Shown: positions 21,494-35,900 of the stretch, one piece after another
How positions within the stretch are numbered: position 1 is the first letter of the stretch
Layout of the letters: every line of letters begins with the position of its first letter
Source of the DNA: Artemisia argyi
Lineage: Eukaryota; Streptophyta; Magnoliopsida; Asterales; Asteraceae
Assembly: GCA_030686995.1 (NCBI GenBank)
Contig: CM060693.1
Location: forward strand, 120,741,228 to 120,805,227
Direction of reading: 5' to 3'
Length of the DNA stretch: 64,000 nucleotides
The notes under the pieces: model-generated
What the model saw: the letters and a program-made list of their open reading frames with translations, nothing else
Told to the model about the DNA's origin: nothing
Database searches by the model: none
Made by a program: the position numbers and the translations under genes

Positions 21494-23815
21494 CTAAGAC
21501 AACAACTTATTTGCCTCATTGTCTCTCTTCTGCAAGCAGTCACTAACAAGATTATTGTCTGGGTACAAATCCACTGAAGACCTAGATAAATTACTGCACG
21601 TGATTGATAATTCCTGGATTTGGCTCCCATTCTCACTCTCAAGCTCCTTCATCCCATTTTCACGATCAATTTCAGTCATTGAAACACTTTGTTCAGTTAA
21701 AAATTCTCGAGGAAATATTCTTCCTTCAAGCATGCTAACCACGGCCGACATTGTTGGTCTATCAGTTGAAGTGAATGCTGTGCAAACTAGAGCTAACTTT
21801 ATAACCAACATCACTTCTTGGATGTCATATTCTGAACCCAGTTTTGGATCAACTAGATCTAACAAATTATTCGTCTGATTCAAAGAAATGGCCTAATACA
21901 AAGAGACAATGGAAATACGTAAGATATATAAGATAAATCAGGTGCATATAAATAATATCTTGTTTTTCATCTCTGGTGGGTCAAACGGGTAACACTTCCA
22001 AGTTTTCTATTAACTGGAGGCTGGTCAAATGGGTTGACAAGATCAAACAACTTAAAAGTCACCCAAAGTGTTGCTAAAAAATTTTACCTTAGCATTACTA
22101 AAGAATTAAACTATTATTTCAATAGAAAAACGAGTCTTTTTAAGTCATATGTACACGGCCTCATAGGTTAACCAGGACCGTTTCTGACCTTTCAGTGACC
22201 ATCCCCAAATATACACATCTAACAAGGTTTGAACTCGTAACTTTTTTTGAGAAAACCAAAAACATATCCATTAGACCATTTGATGGTTTTTTTTTTTTTT
22301 TTTTTTTTTTAATTGAACTATTTATTTATTAAATTAAAAATAAGTTACATAAATCATCAATGTCGCTTGGTAAAATTCCCGAAGTCTTCCTCCTCGATAT
22401 TCTTTGCATAAATGGTCGTCAAGTATGTAAATTATGTTATTTTCAATCCCTCAAATGCATAGTTAAATCTGCTTTTAGACGCTACTAGTAAAGGGAAACA
22501 ATTGAGGCACTACTTATGCAAATAACATCGATGAGGGACTACTTCTGTGATTTTAACCAAACCACATTGATGAAGTATAAAATGATTTTCCTTTGTCCTG
22601 TCGACAGTGTAACTGATCGTTGAACATGTAACTGATCGTTGCCTAACCCACCCATTTGGTCAACTCTAGGTTCATGTTAGTTACCCGATCTAGAAGTATA
22701 AAGTGATTTTCCTTTGTCCTGTCGACAGTGTTAGCCATCCCACTCACGATCTCTAAGAGGACAATTCCATAGCTGTAGACATCTGCTTTATCCGTAAGAT
22801 AACCACGCAGTGCATACTCAGGAGCCATATATCCACTGAAATTTTGAAGAATATAGGACTAACTGTACTGTGATTGCTGCAAGAAATTATAAAGAACATG
22901 TGTAAACAAGGTTATAATATACTCACTAAGTTCCAGCAATACGGGTGCTTATATGGGTGTTGTCCTCTTCATCAAGCTTAGCCAAACCAAAATCAGATAT
23001 TTTGGCGTTTAAGTTCTTATCAAGCAGGACATTAGTGGTTTTGATGTCTCTGTGGACGATCTTTAATCTTGATTCTTCGTGGAGAAACGCCAACCCTTTC
23101 GCTATACCAATACAAATCATGTATCTAGTTCGCCAATCAAGTTTCATCTGCTGTTCTTCAGACCCTTAAATCCGCAAGGTTGAAATAATTCAGCAAAACT
23201 ATAAGCTTATTTTACTTACTCAAGTGGTTTTCTAAATAGAGGATAGATATGACCAAAGCCCGATTCTGGGTTTGGGTCAATTAGGGTTTCATTATGCATT
23301 GTACTCTATGCATACTTTGCCTAGTAATACAATATAATCACGGGGAAATTTATAATCTAATATGGTATCTATTGTATTACTAGGCAAAGTATGTATAAAG
23401 TACACATGCATAATGAAACCACAATTTTATTTATTTATTTATTTATTGTTTTCACCTAGCAAGAATTGAACTTGAGAACTCACACATCTTAAAGTGATAG
23501 TCACAAGCCCTTTTGCCACTAGGTCACCCTTGAGTGGTTAATGAAACCATAAATGACCCAAACCCACAATCGGGCTTGGACCATATCTATCCTCTGATAG
23601 TTTTGCTCCCCAAGAAGTAATTAATTTATAATCCCACTTAGAGTGCATTTATTCCCTTGGAAAATATATCGTAATTTCGACCCATTTACTTAAACATGGG
23701 TCAACTGAGTTGCAGTGTATCCCTAACTAGTCAAATATAGTTAAACAAAAAGCTGCTAGTAAAGAAGATGACTCATAGGTAAAACTAGTCAAACTGGCTT
23801 TGAGGTCACGAAAGG

Positions 23816-23912
<97 letters not shown>

Positions 23913-26900
23913 CTTGTCGTTCAATAATTAGAGCATTATTGCACCAACATTATAGAGTAATTAATTAATTATTTACAAAAAATGGACATAAACTATTTGT
24001 GGTTGCACAACCCCAACTAAAAATAACCCATTTTGACCCGTTACCCAAACAACCTATTTTCCACCTGTACCTGAGGATGTCGCTCCTCAAAAGCCCAAGT
24101 TCTGGAGAAGAAAAGGGGTAACAAATTTTATGAACACTGAGAAAAATTAGTGAATGAGAATGTATGTTCTATACCATATAAGGCACGGGCAAGATTATTA
24201 TTTTCCATGTATTCATAAGCAAGTAACAACTGGTTTCCTTCAATACAACACCCATGCAGCTTCACAAGATTTGGATGATGCAACGCAGAAATCATCCCTA
24301 ATTCATTCAAGAACTCCCGATTTCCTTGCCTTGATTTTGAGGAAAGCTGTTTCACAGCTATTAAGGTGCCATCTGGCAATACTCCCTACATTAATAGAGA
24401 TTTCTAACTATCAGCCTAGCAGAAAACACATTCAGTATTATATATTGAGACGTTTTCTAACTATCAGCCTAGTAGAAAACACATTCAGTATTACCTTGTA
24501 GACAGGGCCAAAACCACCTTCACCAATCTTATTAGCAACATCAAAATTGTTTGTTGCAGTTTTGAGTCGTCTCAATGTAAATGTACCGGTGTTGCCATTT
24601 AACTCTGATAACGGCCAATGTAATTGGATCATATTAGAAAATCGGATAAAAAAAAAACAAAATCAAAACGTATGGGAGAGGTAGCAAGTTGGAACCATTT
24701 ATTTAGGAATGGATCATTTGTAGCGTGTTTTAGTTAACAGGTCAAATAAATATGTTTTGCTAAAAAGGTATGGGTCAAATGGATTCAAAGATACCCAAAT
24801 CAATTAATGGCGTGTGTTTTATTGGAATAATATTGTTTGCACGTAATTAACCAAATACCTAAGTCCATAGTATCTCTGCGTCTGAAACAACCCCACCACC
24901 ATAAAACTCCTAAACTTAGGATGATCAAACAAACTGCTCCAACCACAATTCCAGCCACAGTCCCCACATGCACACCTTTCTCATTTCCTTGCACAAGTAC
25001 ATCTTTTGTGGAACCCAGAAATAGATGAAGATAGGAACAACAGGTTAGAAGGATAATCCAGCAATATAATCCATTCTACAAATGTTAGAAACGCTATAAG
25101 ATTAACAATGTATCCATTTTGAACACTGTAAACTTATTTTAACAGAGATTAGTCACTCTGGCAATCTACCTTCATGGTTAAAAATACAGTCAATTTCAAT
25201 CAAGATGAGGTTCAACTAAGACCAGTAGAAAAACTTGAGACCGTTTAAATCACATGTAATTAAGCATTGAATCACATGCGATAGATATTTGTCACATTTT
25301 TATTTCCTTGTGACTTTACCAAACTTTGAAATCACATGTAATTAGAATCAATATCGACCATCCATTTTTTGATCTAAGAGCCTAGATTGGTTCTCTGGGT
25401 TTCAAGTTTTTGATCCAGATGACATGAACAATATAGCTTACTTGGATTGACAGAAATAGCTGAAATAAGAGGACCATATACTCCTGCATGTGGGATATAG
25501 AATGTTCCATTTCCTGCCCAATAGAGTCGAATTTCCAAAGTTGTCATAACATCTACAGTATAGTTTTTCACAACCACTTTCCCGACACCACCTGCTTGAA
25601 CACTGATATCAAAATCCTTTTCAACCGGCATACCCTGAAATAGCACCAACCATTTTATAACCAACAATTAAGCTGCCGGAATTCAACTACCAATTCAGAT
25701 ATAACACTTGGATCTTTATATACTATTTCTAAAAAGCTACGAGGACTCACCTGAATGTATATATCAAATACACGCCTCCCAAGGCTTCTATACGTTCTGT
25801 CATTAGTAAAAAGGATCTCAGCAAAGTGAAGGCTTACAATGTAGCTTCCATTAAGCATGCAGAAACCGTAATATGTCAAAGATAAGGCTGAAACTCGTGC
25901 ACTCATGTACAATTCAGAGGTGTTCACTGGAACCCCAGAAGTATTTGTCAAAATATAAGTGTCGGTATTCTGACCATCATCCAAGAAGTGACCAGTATTG
26001 CTAAATCCCCATCGATTATCAGTTGAAGAAAAATATGAAGCACCGCCTGGGTTCAAGTCACTTTCATACACCTTATCTCCAACCAATAGTCTCTTTCCGC
26101 CACAGTTGATATACAAGAAAGACGAACCTAATGTATTAGCAACGTAACATTAAAATATCAAAGATGCTAGCCGCCTAGTCAAAATGAAAATACTAATGAC
26201 ATAGTGAAACTATTAAGATACCCATATACGAATGCAAGAATGTCACTTATTTGCATACAGAATTAAATTATGATGTATGCATTAATACATCAAAGCCAAG
26301 ATAATAGCAGCCTTAGCCCATATAGGGAGTGCATGATTATCATTATGGTCAAGTATATAAATCTCCATGTGGGGACATTGGATGACGAATTCCTCCAGTC
26401 AGAGTGTAGATATATGTGTCTTGAAGCTACACTACGAATATCACGATGATCCAACCGATCATTGATGGACGACTTAGAATTTCCGATGGCCGCACAGAAT
26501 TTGGAGAACCAAAAAAGAAAATGAGATGCCTCCAAACCATCGACAATTAGACAGCTACTGAAGGAGTGGAGACTTTAGTAAACTAAAGCTTATACTTGAA
26601 AGCTGTGATATTCGAAAGTCGAAACAAAAGAAAAAACTAGACTTTTCAACAACTTCAGTTAAATAAAAAAAAAACAAAAAAAAAAGGGGGGGGTTGGAGG
26701 CGTACCCGAGTAGAAAAAACTATTCTACTCATCATATTATATGAAAATACTACCATGTAGAAACCAAACAGAAAAACAGGAGTTTACATTAACTTAAATT
26801 CTGCTATACAATGAGTGTTAATATAGAAACGACATAAACGCTGAAAGCTAAAAACACAATGGGAAAGACTCGTCTGCCCATCATTGATGGATCTTTTCGT

Positions 26901-29900
26901 GAACATCATATCATCAATGAATTAAGTGTAAGCTGAATCAAAGTTAACTAGTCATAACAATTAATCACTTTATGGGAAATAACATGTAATTCTAACTTAC
27001 GTGTTGAACAAACATCATTCTCCAAGCATGAGACCTCTTTACTGGTACAAAGATTTTAAAAAGAGTATGTCACACATAAATGAATGTTGCCAAATCTATA
27101 TCTGGATTAAGGATTACAATCTTTCATGGCAGAGAAACTTACGAAATGTTATCCTTTGAAGAGGAAGCAAACAGGTTTCTAAAAGAAACAACAAAAACAT
27201 CAACATTTAGATGGTATCAAAAACTCCAAAAAAAAAGGTAGAGTTGATCTTACGTGTTACGTATCTGACAACTTAAGTCGCTTGAGTTTTCAGGTGTAAA
27301 ATTGTTGTACGACAGATCACTGCAAGAAAATGCATCACGTCAATCATTCACTAAAGCAAATATATATTCATAACAAATTATGCAAACGCGTAAAGTTAAT
27401 GTATGTTTTTCATGTTTTTAAGGGGTCTAAACATATTCAAGTTGCAAGTGTTAGGATTTAATCATAAATATACAGAAATAATGAGCGGAATAACTCTGAC
27501 TTATAAATGCCTATAACATAATATTGTTCCCAAGTTTGTGTAAAACATTAACTTCGGAGTTTAACCAAGGTTTTAAGACACAAACATTGACACTACTCCA
27601 ATAAATTAGAGTAAACTGAAAAATTCAATCATGTCGTTTTTTCATTTGGACACATATAATCCTTGTCACAAAACTATTGGCAGATATCATCCATAGGAGG
27701 CCTTACGATAAATTTTGCAGTTTACCTTTACTTTAGATATCATTTGGACACATAGATTTTTGCTGTTTAATCTAAAGTAAATGAACGCATAAGATAATTT
27801 TCAATGGTTTAATTCTTTAATTGAATGAGTCAAAGAACTACCGAGTGTACTGCAGAAATTAATAAACTAAATTACACTCACTTTGACCAACAAAAGGGTC
27901 TTCTATCTAGACTATCCTTGAACAAAAACCCAAGTTAATGTTAAGTATGAACCTAAACGTCGCTATAAGGATCATAAAGTATTGATGGTTCAAGATTGAG
28001 AGTAAATGCTCTTCAATAAATACGATTAATAATTGTGGAAGAGATCCTACTATGAAAGCTCGCTTTTTCCTACAGTAAAATCCATGAGAAGGCCCGTGGG
28101 AAAAAATCAATGGGAAATATGGTTTATGTAGTAGTAGATAACATTTACTCTAGACAAATATTCTCTTATATTGGCGGTATACAAGGTAGTCACGTGTGTA
28201 CCCTTTTTTTTACGTGTAAAGAATTCCATGAAAAATTATAACTTCCATTAGATACTTTTATTCTTGTAACACAGATACTTTAGTGAACAACAAAGTGTAT
28301 TGTTTGCTTCTTTATAGCTACTTTGTACTTACTTTGTACTTTCCTTTAGTAGCTTTACCCAGTGCCTTTGCATTTGGAATGTCCCGCATAAAAGTCTAGA
28401 TACTTTGAAATACAAAGTATCTTATCATGTCTGACTAGGAGTGAGACTATCGAGTCGGTGAGACTATGCCACATCTCACTGACTCAAACATTGTCTTTAG
28501 TTTGGACCCTGCTTGCTAATACCGCATCATCAAGGCATGTTATATTTTTTTTGTTGCAAAAGGTGAAATATATATTATTCATCAAACTGTAACACAACTT
28601 ACAACACCATTCAACTGATTAGGACAACCCCCAATCAGTATATAAAAGAACAATACAACTCTTATCAGTCAATACTACTATCAATATCAAACAGCAAAAA
28701 GCTAGATACTAATGCACCATAAACCAACCAACTACATTTCCATATCATCTACTCATCAAGGCCATTCAACCAGCACCCACAACAGCCAAGATGAATCAGA
28801 TGTATGGCTTCATTGGGAACCCCAACCATCCAGTCAAGGGCTCTTCCAGTTTCTCTACATTTCCTTCTTTACAAAAGGCTTCAAGAAACTGGAAACACTC
28901 ACCTTGAGGGAGATACTACATGCCCCCTTGGTAGTACACTGATAAGACCAAGTAGGGTCTTGCACCCCTCACATTCAAATCATCCCATGTACTACCCTAC
29001 AATGTTCATACTACCCTTCACACTAAGGTAACCCACTTTATCGCTTACTTTTAACTCAGAAAATTATAAGAAACATACAAATCTCAATTACCTCCACCAA
29101 GGCCTATAAACAGATTTGCATGCTCTTATAACTCCAAGCATCCAGCAAACCAAGTTACAGGGCCTTCTTTTGTGATAAACATGAAATACAAAAGCTTCTT
29201 TAAACTTGTAAGAAGCATTTTTAGTGGTTAAAAACCAATACATCAGCAAATACATGAATATCGACTACTGAACAAATCTCCCCTTAATACAACTGCAGGC
29301 TTACTCAGAAATGAACAATACACTTCCAACCATACTCACATTTTGTTACTTAGATTTCTTGCATAGTATGGCCCAATCCTTTTCCACAACTCTAACAGCT
29401 TCACTGCTCTTCACATTAATGCACATCAGCTTCATTTTGACAGTATCAATAATTGCCTTAACAACATCAATAACTTCTCTGTTTTCACCTCTAAACACCC
29501 TGCAATTTCTCTCATGCCATATGCTATAAACACAAGCAGCAAAACACAACCTTCTAACCACACTCCCAATATTATTACCATTATTGGCATTAGCAAGTTC
29601 TTGAACAATGTTATTCTATGAGACATCACAATTATGAATTTTGGCTTTCAACCTGACCTTTTCCCAAACTTCCCTAGAAAATTCACACTTAAAGAAAAGA
29701 TGCTCCAAATCTGCAGCCTCCTTCATACACAGATAACATCTATTGACAATACAATTACCCCATTTTTGCAGCCTATCAAGAGTAGATAGTCTCCTTTTAT
29801 AGCAAGCCACAAAATAAAAGCATTTTTTGGAATACACTATGAGAACCAAACCAGTTTCCACCATGGTACAATAGGGTCATTATATCTCAACTCCTGAAAT

Positions 29901-32900
29901 ACATTCTTAACAACAAATTCCATTTCCAATCCATTTATACTTTTCCACACCACCCAATCATCTTTATCATTTATTAGCCTGGGTTCTTGAATACTAGTCA
30001 CATTACTAAATTTACTATACCATTCATGGGGCCATTCCCAATTACCACCTCTGATCATATCCTTAACACATAGCTCAGCATCCAATCTAGCATCATATAA
30101 ATCTCTGTTATGAATGTACTGACTTAAAGGACCTAAAGGGCTCCAATTATCATACCACATAGAAGTTTTATTCCCATTGCCAATCTTGTACACAATTCTA
30201 TTCTTAATCATATCCCTAACTTTCAGAATGTTTTTCCAACCCCAACTATCATTCTTATCAGGATCAATATTCCAGAAACTCTTACCTCTCAACTTCACTG
30301 TATGTATCTACTTAACTCACAGAGTGTCTTTCTTGATAGCAATATTCCAGACATGCTTTGCTAGAAAAGCTTCATTCCAATTTTGAAGATCTTTCAATCC
30401 CAGCCCTCCTTGGTCTTTTGGCATACACACTGCTTTCCATGCAACTTTACACTTTCCTTTAGCAGAATTACCTTGATTCCACAAAAACTCTTCCAAAAGC
30501 TTGTTAATGTCTTTAATCACAGTTAATGGCACATGAATTGACTCCAGTACAACAGCTACAAGCTGAAGTCTTCATGCATAAGAAAGACTCTTATTCTTCC
30601 AATCAGTCACCTTCTTTCTAATTTTGTCAAGTAAACTACTCCAATCTTGCACTCCAAGACTTTTAGAAAGTAATGGAACACCAAGGTACCTTACTGATAA
30701 TTTACCAACCATGAAAGGAAGACTATTTAGAATTGCTTGCTTATCCTCTTCCTACATACTACCAAAGAAAACAGTGCTTTTTGACAGATATGGTAGAAGA
30801 CCAAAGCAATTACTAAACTTCAAGAGATTCTTTGATGATTCTGACAGAATTAGCATCTCCATGGCTCATTACTAGCAAGTCATATGCGAAGCAGACATGA
30901 GTAAGCTTCATTTCTTTACAACCAAAATGATATTGAAACCCCTCATTTCTGCTAATTCTTCTTCTGAGCATTAAAGTAAAAATCTCCATAATCAAAGTAA
31001 ACAATTAGGGAGATACTGGATCACCTTGCCTCAACCCTCTAGCACCTTTGAAATAGCCAACTCTCTTACCATTGACATTAATTGTAAATGCTGTTGTAGT
31101 GATACATTGCATGATCCACTTAATAATTTTCTGATGAAACCCAAATTCCACTAAAATTCTTCTCAAAAACTTCCAATTTACTGTATCATAGGCTTTCTGG
31201 ATGTCTATTTTAAAAGCAACCCTCTTGGGACCATTTTTCCTATTGTATCCTTTCATGAGCTCTTGAGTCAGAAGAATGTTGTCATGAATTTGTTTGCCAG
31301 GTATGAAAGCACTTTGGTTGCAACTAACCAATTTATTCAACATAGGTTTTATCATATTGGTGATCACCTTGCTTATACACTTGTACAGAACATTACAGCA
31401 GGCAATTCGTCTAAAATCAGTAACTGTATTAGGTGTTTAGATTTTAGGAATTAAAGAGATTAATGTAGCATTTACCTCTCCCATCAGCTTCCCATTATCA
31501 AAAAAACTCCTTTATAACACAAAACACATCATTACCAATGATTCCCCAAGCTTTTTTGAAAAAAGCAGAAGAAAAGCCATCTGGACCAGGAGCCTTTGAG
31601 TCATCTATATCAAACATTGCACTCTTAATTTCAGCCTCAGAGATACTACCAACCATACTTCTAGCTTCATCTTCACTGAGCTTATTACAGAACATATCAT
31701 TAGCCTCTAAGTCACCAACAGGTTCCAAGGAAATCAGCAAAGTGTTTCACAAATTGATGAGCAACTTGATCCCCATTATAGCATACACCTTGTTTATCAC
31801 AAATAGTATGAATTTTACCCTTATTTGCTCTCCTTTTAAGCACTTTGTGAAGAAAAAAAAAACTTGTATTCCTATCACCCTCACTCAACCATTTGATTTT
31901 AGCTTGTTGAAATAGAAACTTCTCTTCATCAGATTCTGCTTCTAAAAATTCTTCTATAAGACCAGCTTCTCGGATTCTTAACTAATTATCATAATTCATA
32001 AACACTACCTTTTTCCCATCCCAAGTTATTCAATGGCTTTTTCAACAGTTTTAACTTCTTAACAACTTGATACATATAAAAACCAGTAACTTCCTTCTCC
32101 CAAACTCTCCCAACAATAGGAATAAAATCCTTTTTATCTGTGATAAAATTTGAAAATCTGAAAGCTTTCTTTTTCTTCTGAACATTAGAAGGTAAATGAA
32201 GAATAGTTGGGGTGTGATCAGAGATGACATATGGTAAGAAAACAACATGACATTGAGGGGTATTTAGTAATAAACTCAGAATTGGACATGATTCTATCCA
32301 GTTTCTTCAAGACTCCAGTTTTATTGCCATCTTTAACTTTATGAAGATTTTTAGTCCCGGTAAAGTGGAGGCCAGATCTGCAAACATCACTAACTTCAAT
32401 TTTATTAATGCAATCTTGAAAATCAACCATGTCAGCTGTCATTCTAGAACCTCCACATGAGTGCTCATTTGTATTGAGAGTAACATTCATGTCACCTGCA
32501 ATGCCCCAAGGGAATCCATTCACAAATCTACCATCACTCACCAAAGATTTCCAAAGCTCTTTTCTTTCACTACCTGAATTGGTAGCATAGACAAAAGTGA
32601 AATAGCATTTAAAATTATAATCAGGAGCTTGGATGATACATAAGCTTGATTGACTAGTCTTATTCAGGATCTGAATTTGAACATCATCACCATCCCAACC
32701 TAAGACAATCGTGCAACCTTTTGAACAACACTGCATGTTAGACACCCATTCCCAATTATCAAACATTCTATCACAAATCCTTTGAAGCTTATTAGCCTTT
32801 AATCTTGTCTCCAGAATAGCACAAATTTTCAGCTTCTCACCTCTTATAAGATTCAAAACATCCTTTTGTTTCTCAAAAGTACCCATTCCCCTTATGTTCC

Positions 32901-35900
32901 ATATACCAAAGTTCAGATCCATATTAGAGTTCATTTAACACCCAACTTCCCATTCCATTCACCTCTACCTCTTTCATTACATTAGCTATACCACTTGTAC
33001 CTTCACATACATCCACTTGTACCTTATGTCCCATATACCAAAGGCATGTTATATTTTAAAATGATATTTGACTTACTAATAGCAATTTTCGCTAATAATA
33101 TCTCAGTGAGTAAACAAACATACTATTTTCATTTTTAAATCTACAAGGGATCATGAGACTAATACACTAGCCCAAGTAATAATAATGTAGAAAACTAGAA
33201 ATTGTTGGTCCCATCCGGATCTTCTTTGTATCGAATCAAACCATGTCTATTGAACAAACACACAATACACAACCTCACGCTTTTGTATATAATGAATCTG
33301 TTGTTGAACCTTATAAACGATGTTTTATTGATTGAAAAAGGTTAACTATTACAAATGAATCCTAACCCTATATATAATGAATGAAACGTTGACTCCAAAA
33401 GACATGTCGCTTCATCATCAACCGTTGTAACCCTATACTAAACGTTGTAACCTAATAACTACTAACTGCCTTCATATGGGCCTGTTTGGGTTAATACATT
33501 GGACCCATATTGCAGACTAATATTCTGACCCAATACTAAATACAAACATACGTATTACATACTAAACTAAATACATAAACTACTAATTTACAACAGCCCT
33601 TGAACACGGATTGATGAATTATCATCCAACATTCCTCCCTAATTTATTAATCCGTGTCTTCAACATCTTCATGTCTTCAACTTGATCTTTGATGACTTCA
33701 TACAATCTTCATTCTTAACAGCATATGTCATCACTTCTGTTCTTCCATACTCCAATCTGTTTTTCTTATTCTTTCTTGAATTCATCATTCTGTGTTGCTG
33801 CTGATGTTCTCATCAATTCTGACTTCATTCTTCACTTTCGTTCTTTACTTCTCTTTCTCTATATCATCGATCCTCTGATCGCTTTCTATCTCTTCTCTAT
33901 TCGACTTTTCTGAGTCGAATTTGGGTTTCTTCTTCTCTTTCTCTTGATTGATTCCCTGAATCAATCGGTCTTTATCTCTTCTCTATTGACCGGTATGCGC
34001 ACGGTCTCTTTTTCTCTTGATTGATTCCCTGAATCAATCGGTCTCTTTGGATCTTTTACAATAGCACTATCAACCTTCTTTGGATCTTTTACGTTAGTAC
34101 CATCAACCTCTTCTTTCTCTTTCTCTGAAACGATTCCCTGGATCGTTGTTGAACTTGATTCCCTGAACCAAGTTATTCTTCTCTTCTCTCTGGGTTTGAT
34201 TCGAACTTCTGATGCTCTGATACCAATGTTGGTCCCATCCGGATCTTCTTTGTATCGAATCAAACCATGTCTATTGAACAAACACACAATACACAACCTC
34301 ACGCTTTTGTATATAATGAATATGTTGTTGAACCTTATAAACGATGTTTTATTGATTGAAAAAGGTTAACTATTACAAATGAATCCTAACCCTATATATA
34401 ATGAATGAAACGTTGCCTCCAAAAGACATGTCTCTTCATCATCAACCGTTGTAACCCTATACTAAACGTTGTAACCTAATAACTACTAACTGCCTTCATA
34501 TGGGCCTGTTTGGGTTAATACATTGGACCCATATTGCAGACTAATATTCTGACCCAATACTAAATACAAACATACGTATTACATACTAAACTAAATACAT
34601 AAACTACTAATTTACAACAGCCCTTGAACACGGATTGATGAATTATCATCCAACAGAAATAGGAAAACCTCCACAACAAAAAGGTGGAGATTAAAAGTAT
34701 TAGAGTTAACGAATTTCTATAAAATTTCATGTGTGACTTTTATTGAGATCCCACATAGGCCAACTATGAGATTGGTTGGTGGTTTATAAGTCTAGGTGTC
34801 CCCTCTTCTTACAAGCTAACTTTTGAGAGTGAGTTCTACGCCTAGCTTGTGGCTTGATATGACCTAGTATGTGATAGGTTCTAATCAACCGGTATCATAG
34901 CTAGTTCTACCTTTCTAGGTTCCAACACTCGAAGAAGGGTGTCAACCGTGACCAATGAGCTCGAAGAGGTGAGGTATTATTACAACCCCACATTGGCCAA
35001 GTATGGGATTGGTTAGTGGTTTATAAGTCTAGGTGTCCCCTTCTATTACAAGCTAGCTTTTTGGGGTGAGTTCTACACCTAGCTTGCAGCTTGATGCGAC
35101 TTAGTATCGGAAGGGTTCGTATCAACTTTTTAACTCGGTTTTTGCGGGTAAATTTTAAGTCCTTAACACATTGCTCCATGCATTTTCCTAAATTCTGTTC
35201 ACGATTCTTTACACTTTTTGTGGATATGCCCAGAAAAAGTCGAATTGACTTAATTATTTGTTGTAGTGATACGGGTATAGTATATAACCATACAAGAGAA
35301 CAAGCTAGTATCTTTGTTTACTTGTATAAATTCACATCAAGTGTTCAATTCACAGATAATAGGAGTAGGTATTTAGTTAGATACCCAGCACAAAGCATAT
35401 CACCGCATGCAACACAATCAACAGAACCAAGTACGACCCTCTTTGTTTAATTGTACAAGATTTACAATAGATAAACTTACATATTCCTTCCTTCTTGAAG
35501 CATCCAGCCAGGCACACTTCCAAAAAGCAAGTTTCCAGTAAGATAGCTAAAAAGTTAAAAATAACAAGTTAGTCTAAATCACAGTATGCTTGGAGAATCG
35601 TGTTTGTCCAACGCTTTACTTAAAACAAGTAATTTTGTCAGATAGCAATCCATTAGAATGAAAAGCTTACATGTAGTTTGCATTCTTTAGATCAATGAAC
35701 TCTTTAGGAATGGTACCATTTAGCTTGTTAAAGCTTAAGTCCCTGAAAGAGTAACATAAAGAGTGATTGTATGATAACAGTAAACACAAATTTGTATGCA
35801 TAAAATGGTATGCACTTTATAATGTTTGATTATGTGTTCTTCCTATGTAGGCGTCTAATATTTTGTTTTTCTTAAAGTCTTTTATATAGCACTTAATCCT

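Noticed and set aside
23422..23538. tRNA gene
   Set aside because: Has A- and B-box-like motifs but no cloverleaf acceptor pairing, and has an (ATAA)n tail and target duplication: a SINE.
23727..23924. Frame coding alternating Ile-Tyr
   Set aside because: Translation of a (TA)n microsatellite.
29346..30532. Several short minus-strand frames as separate genes
   Set aside because: They are pieces of the broken LINE ORF2 (end of the reverse transcriptase and the zinc-finger region).
33961..34302. 113-aa frame inside the TRIM-like element
   Set aside because: Spans the LTR boundary and is built from short repeats; no domain.
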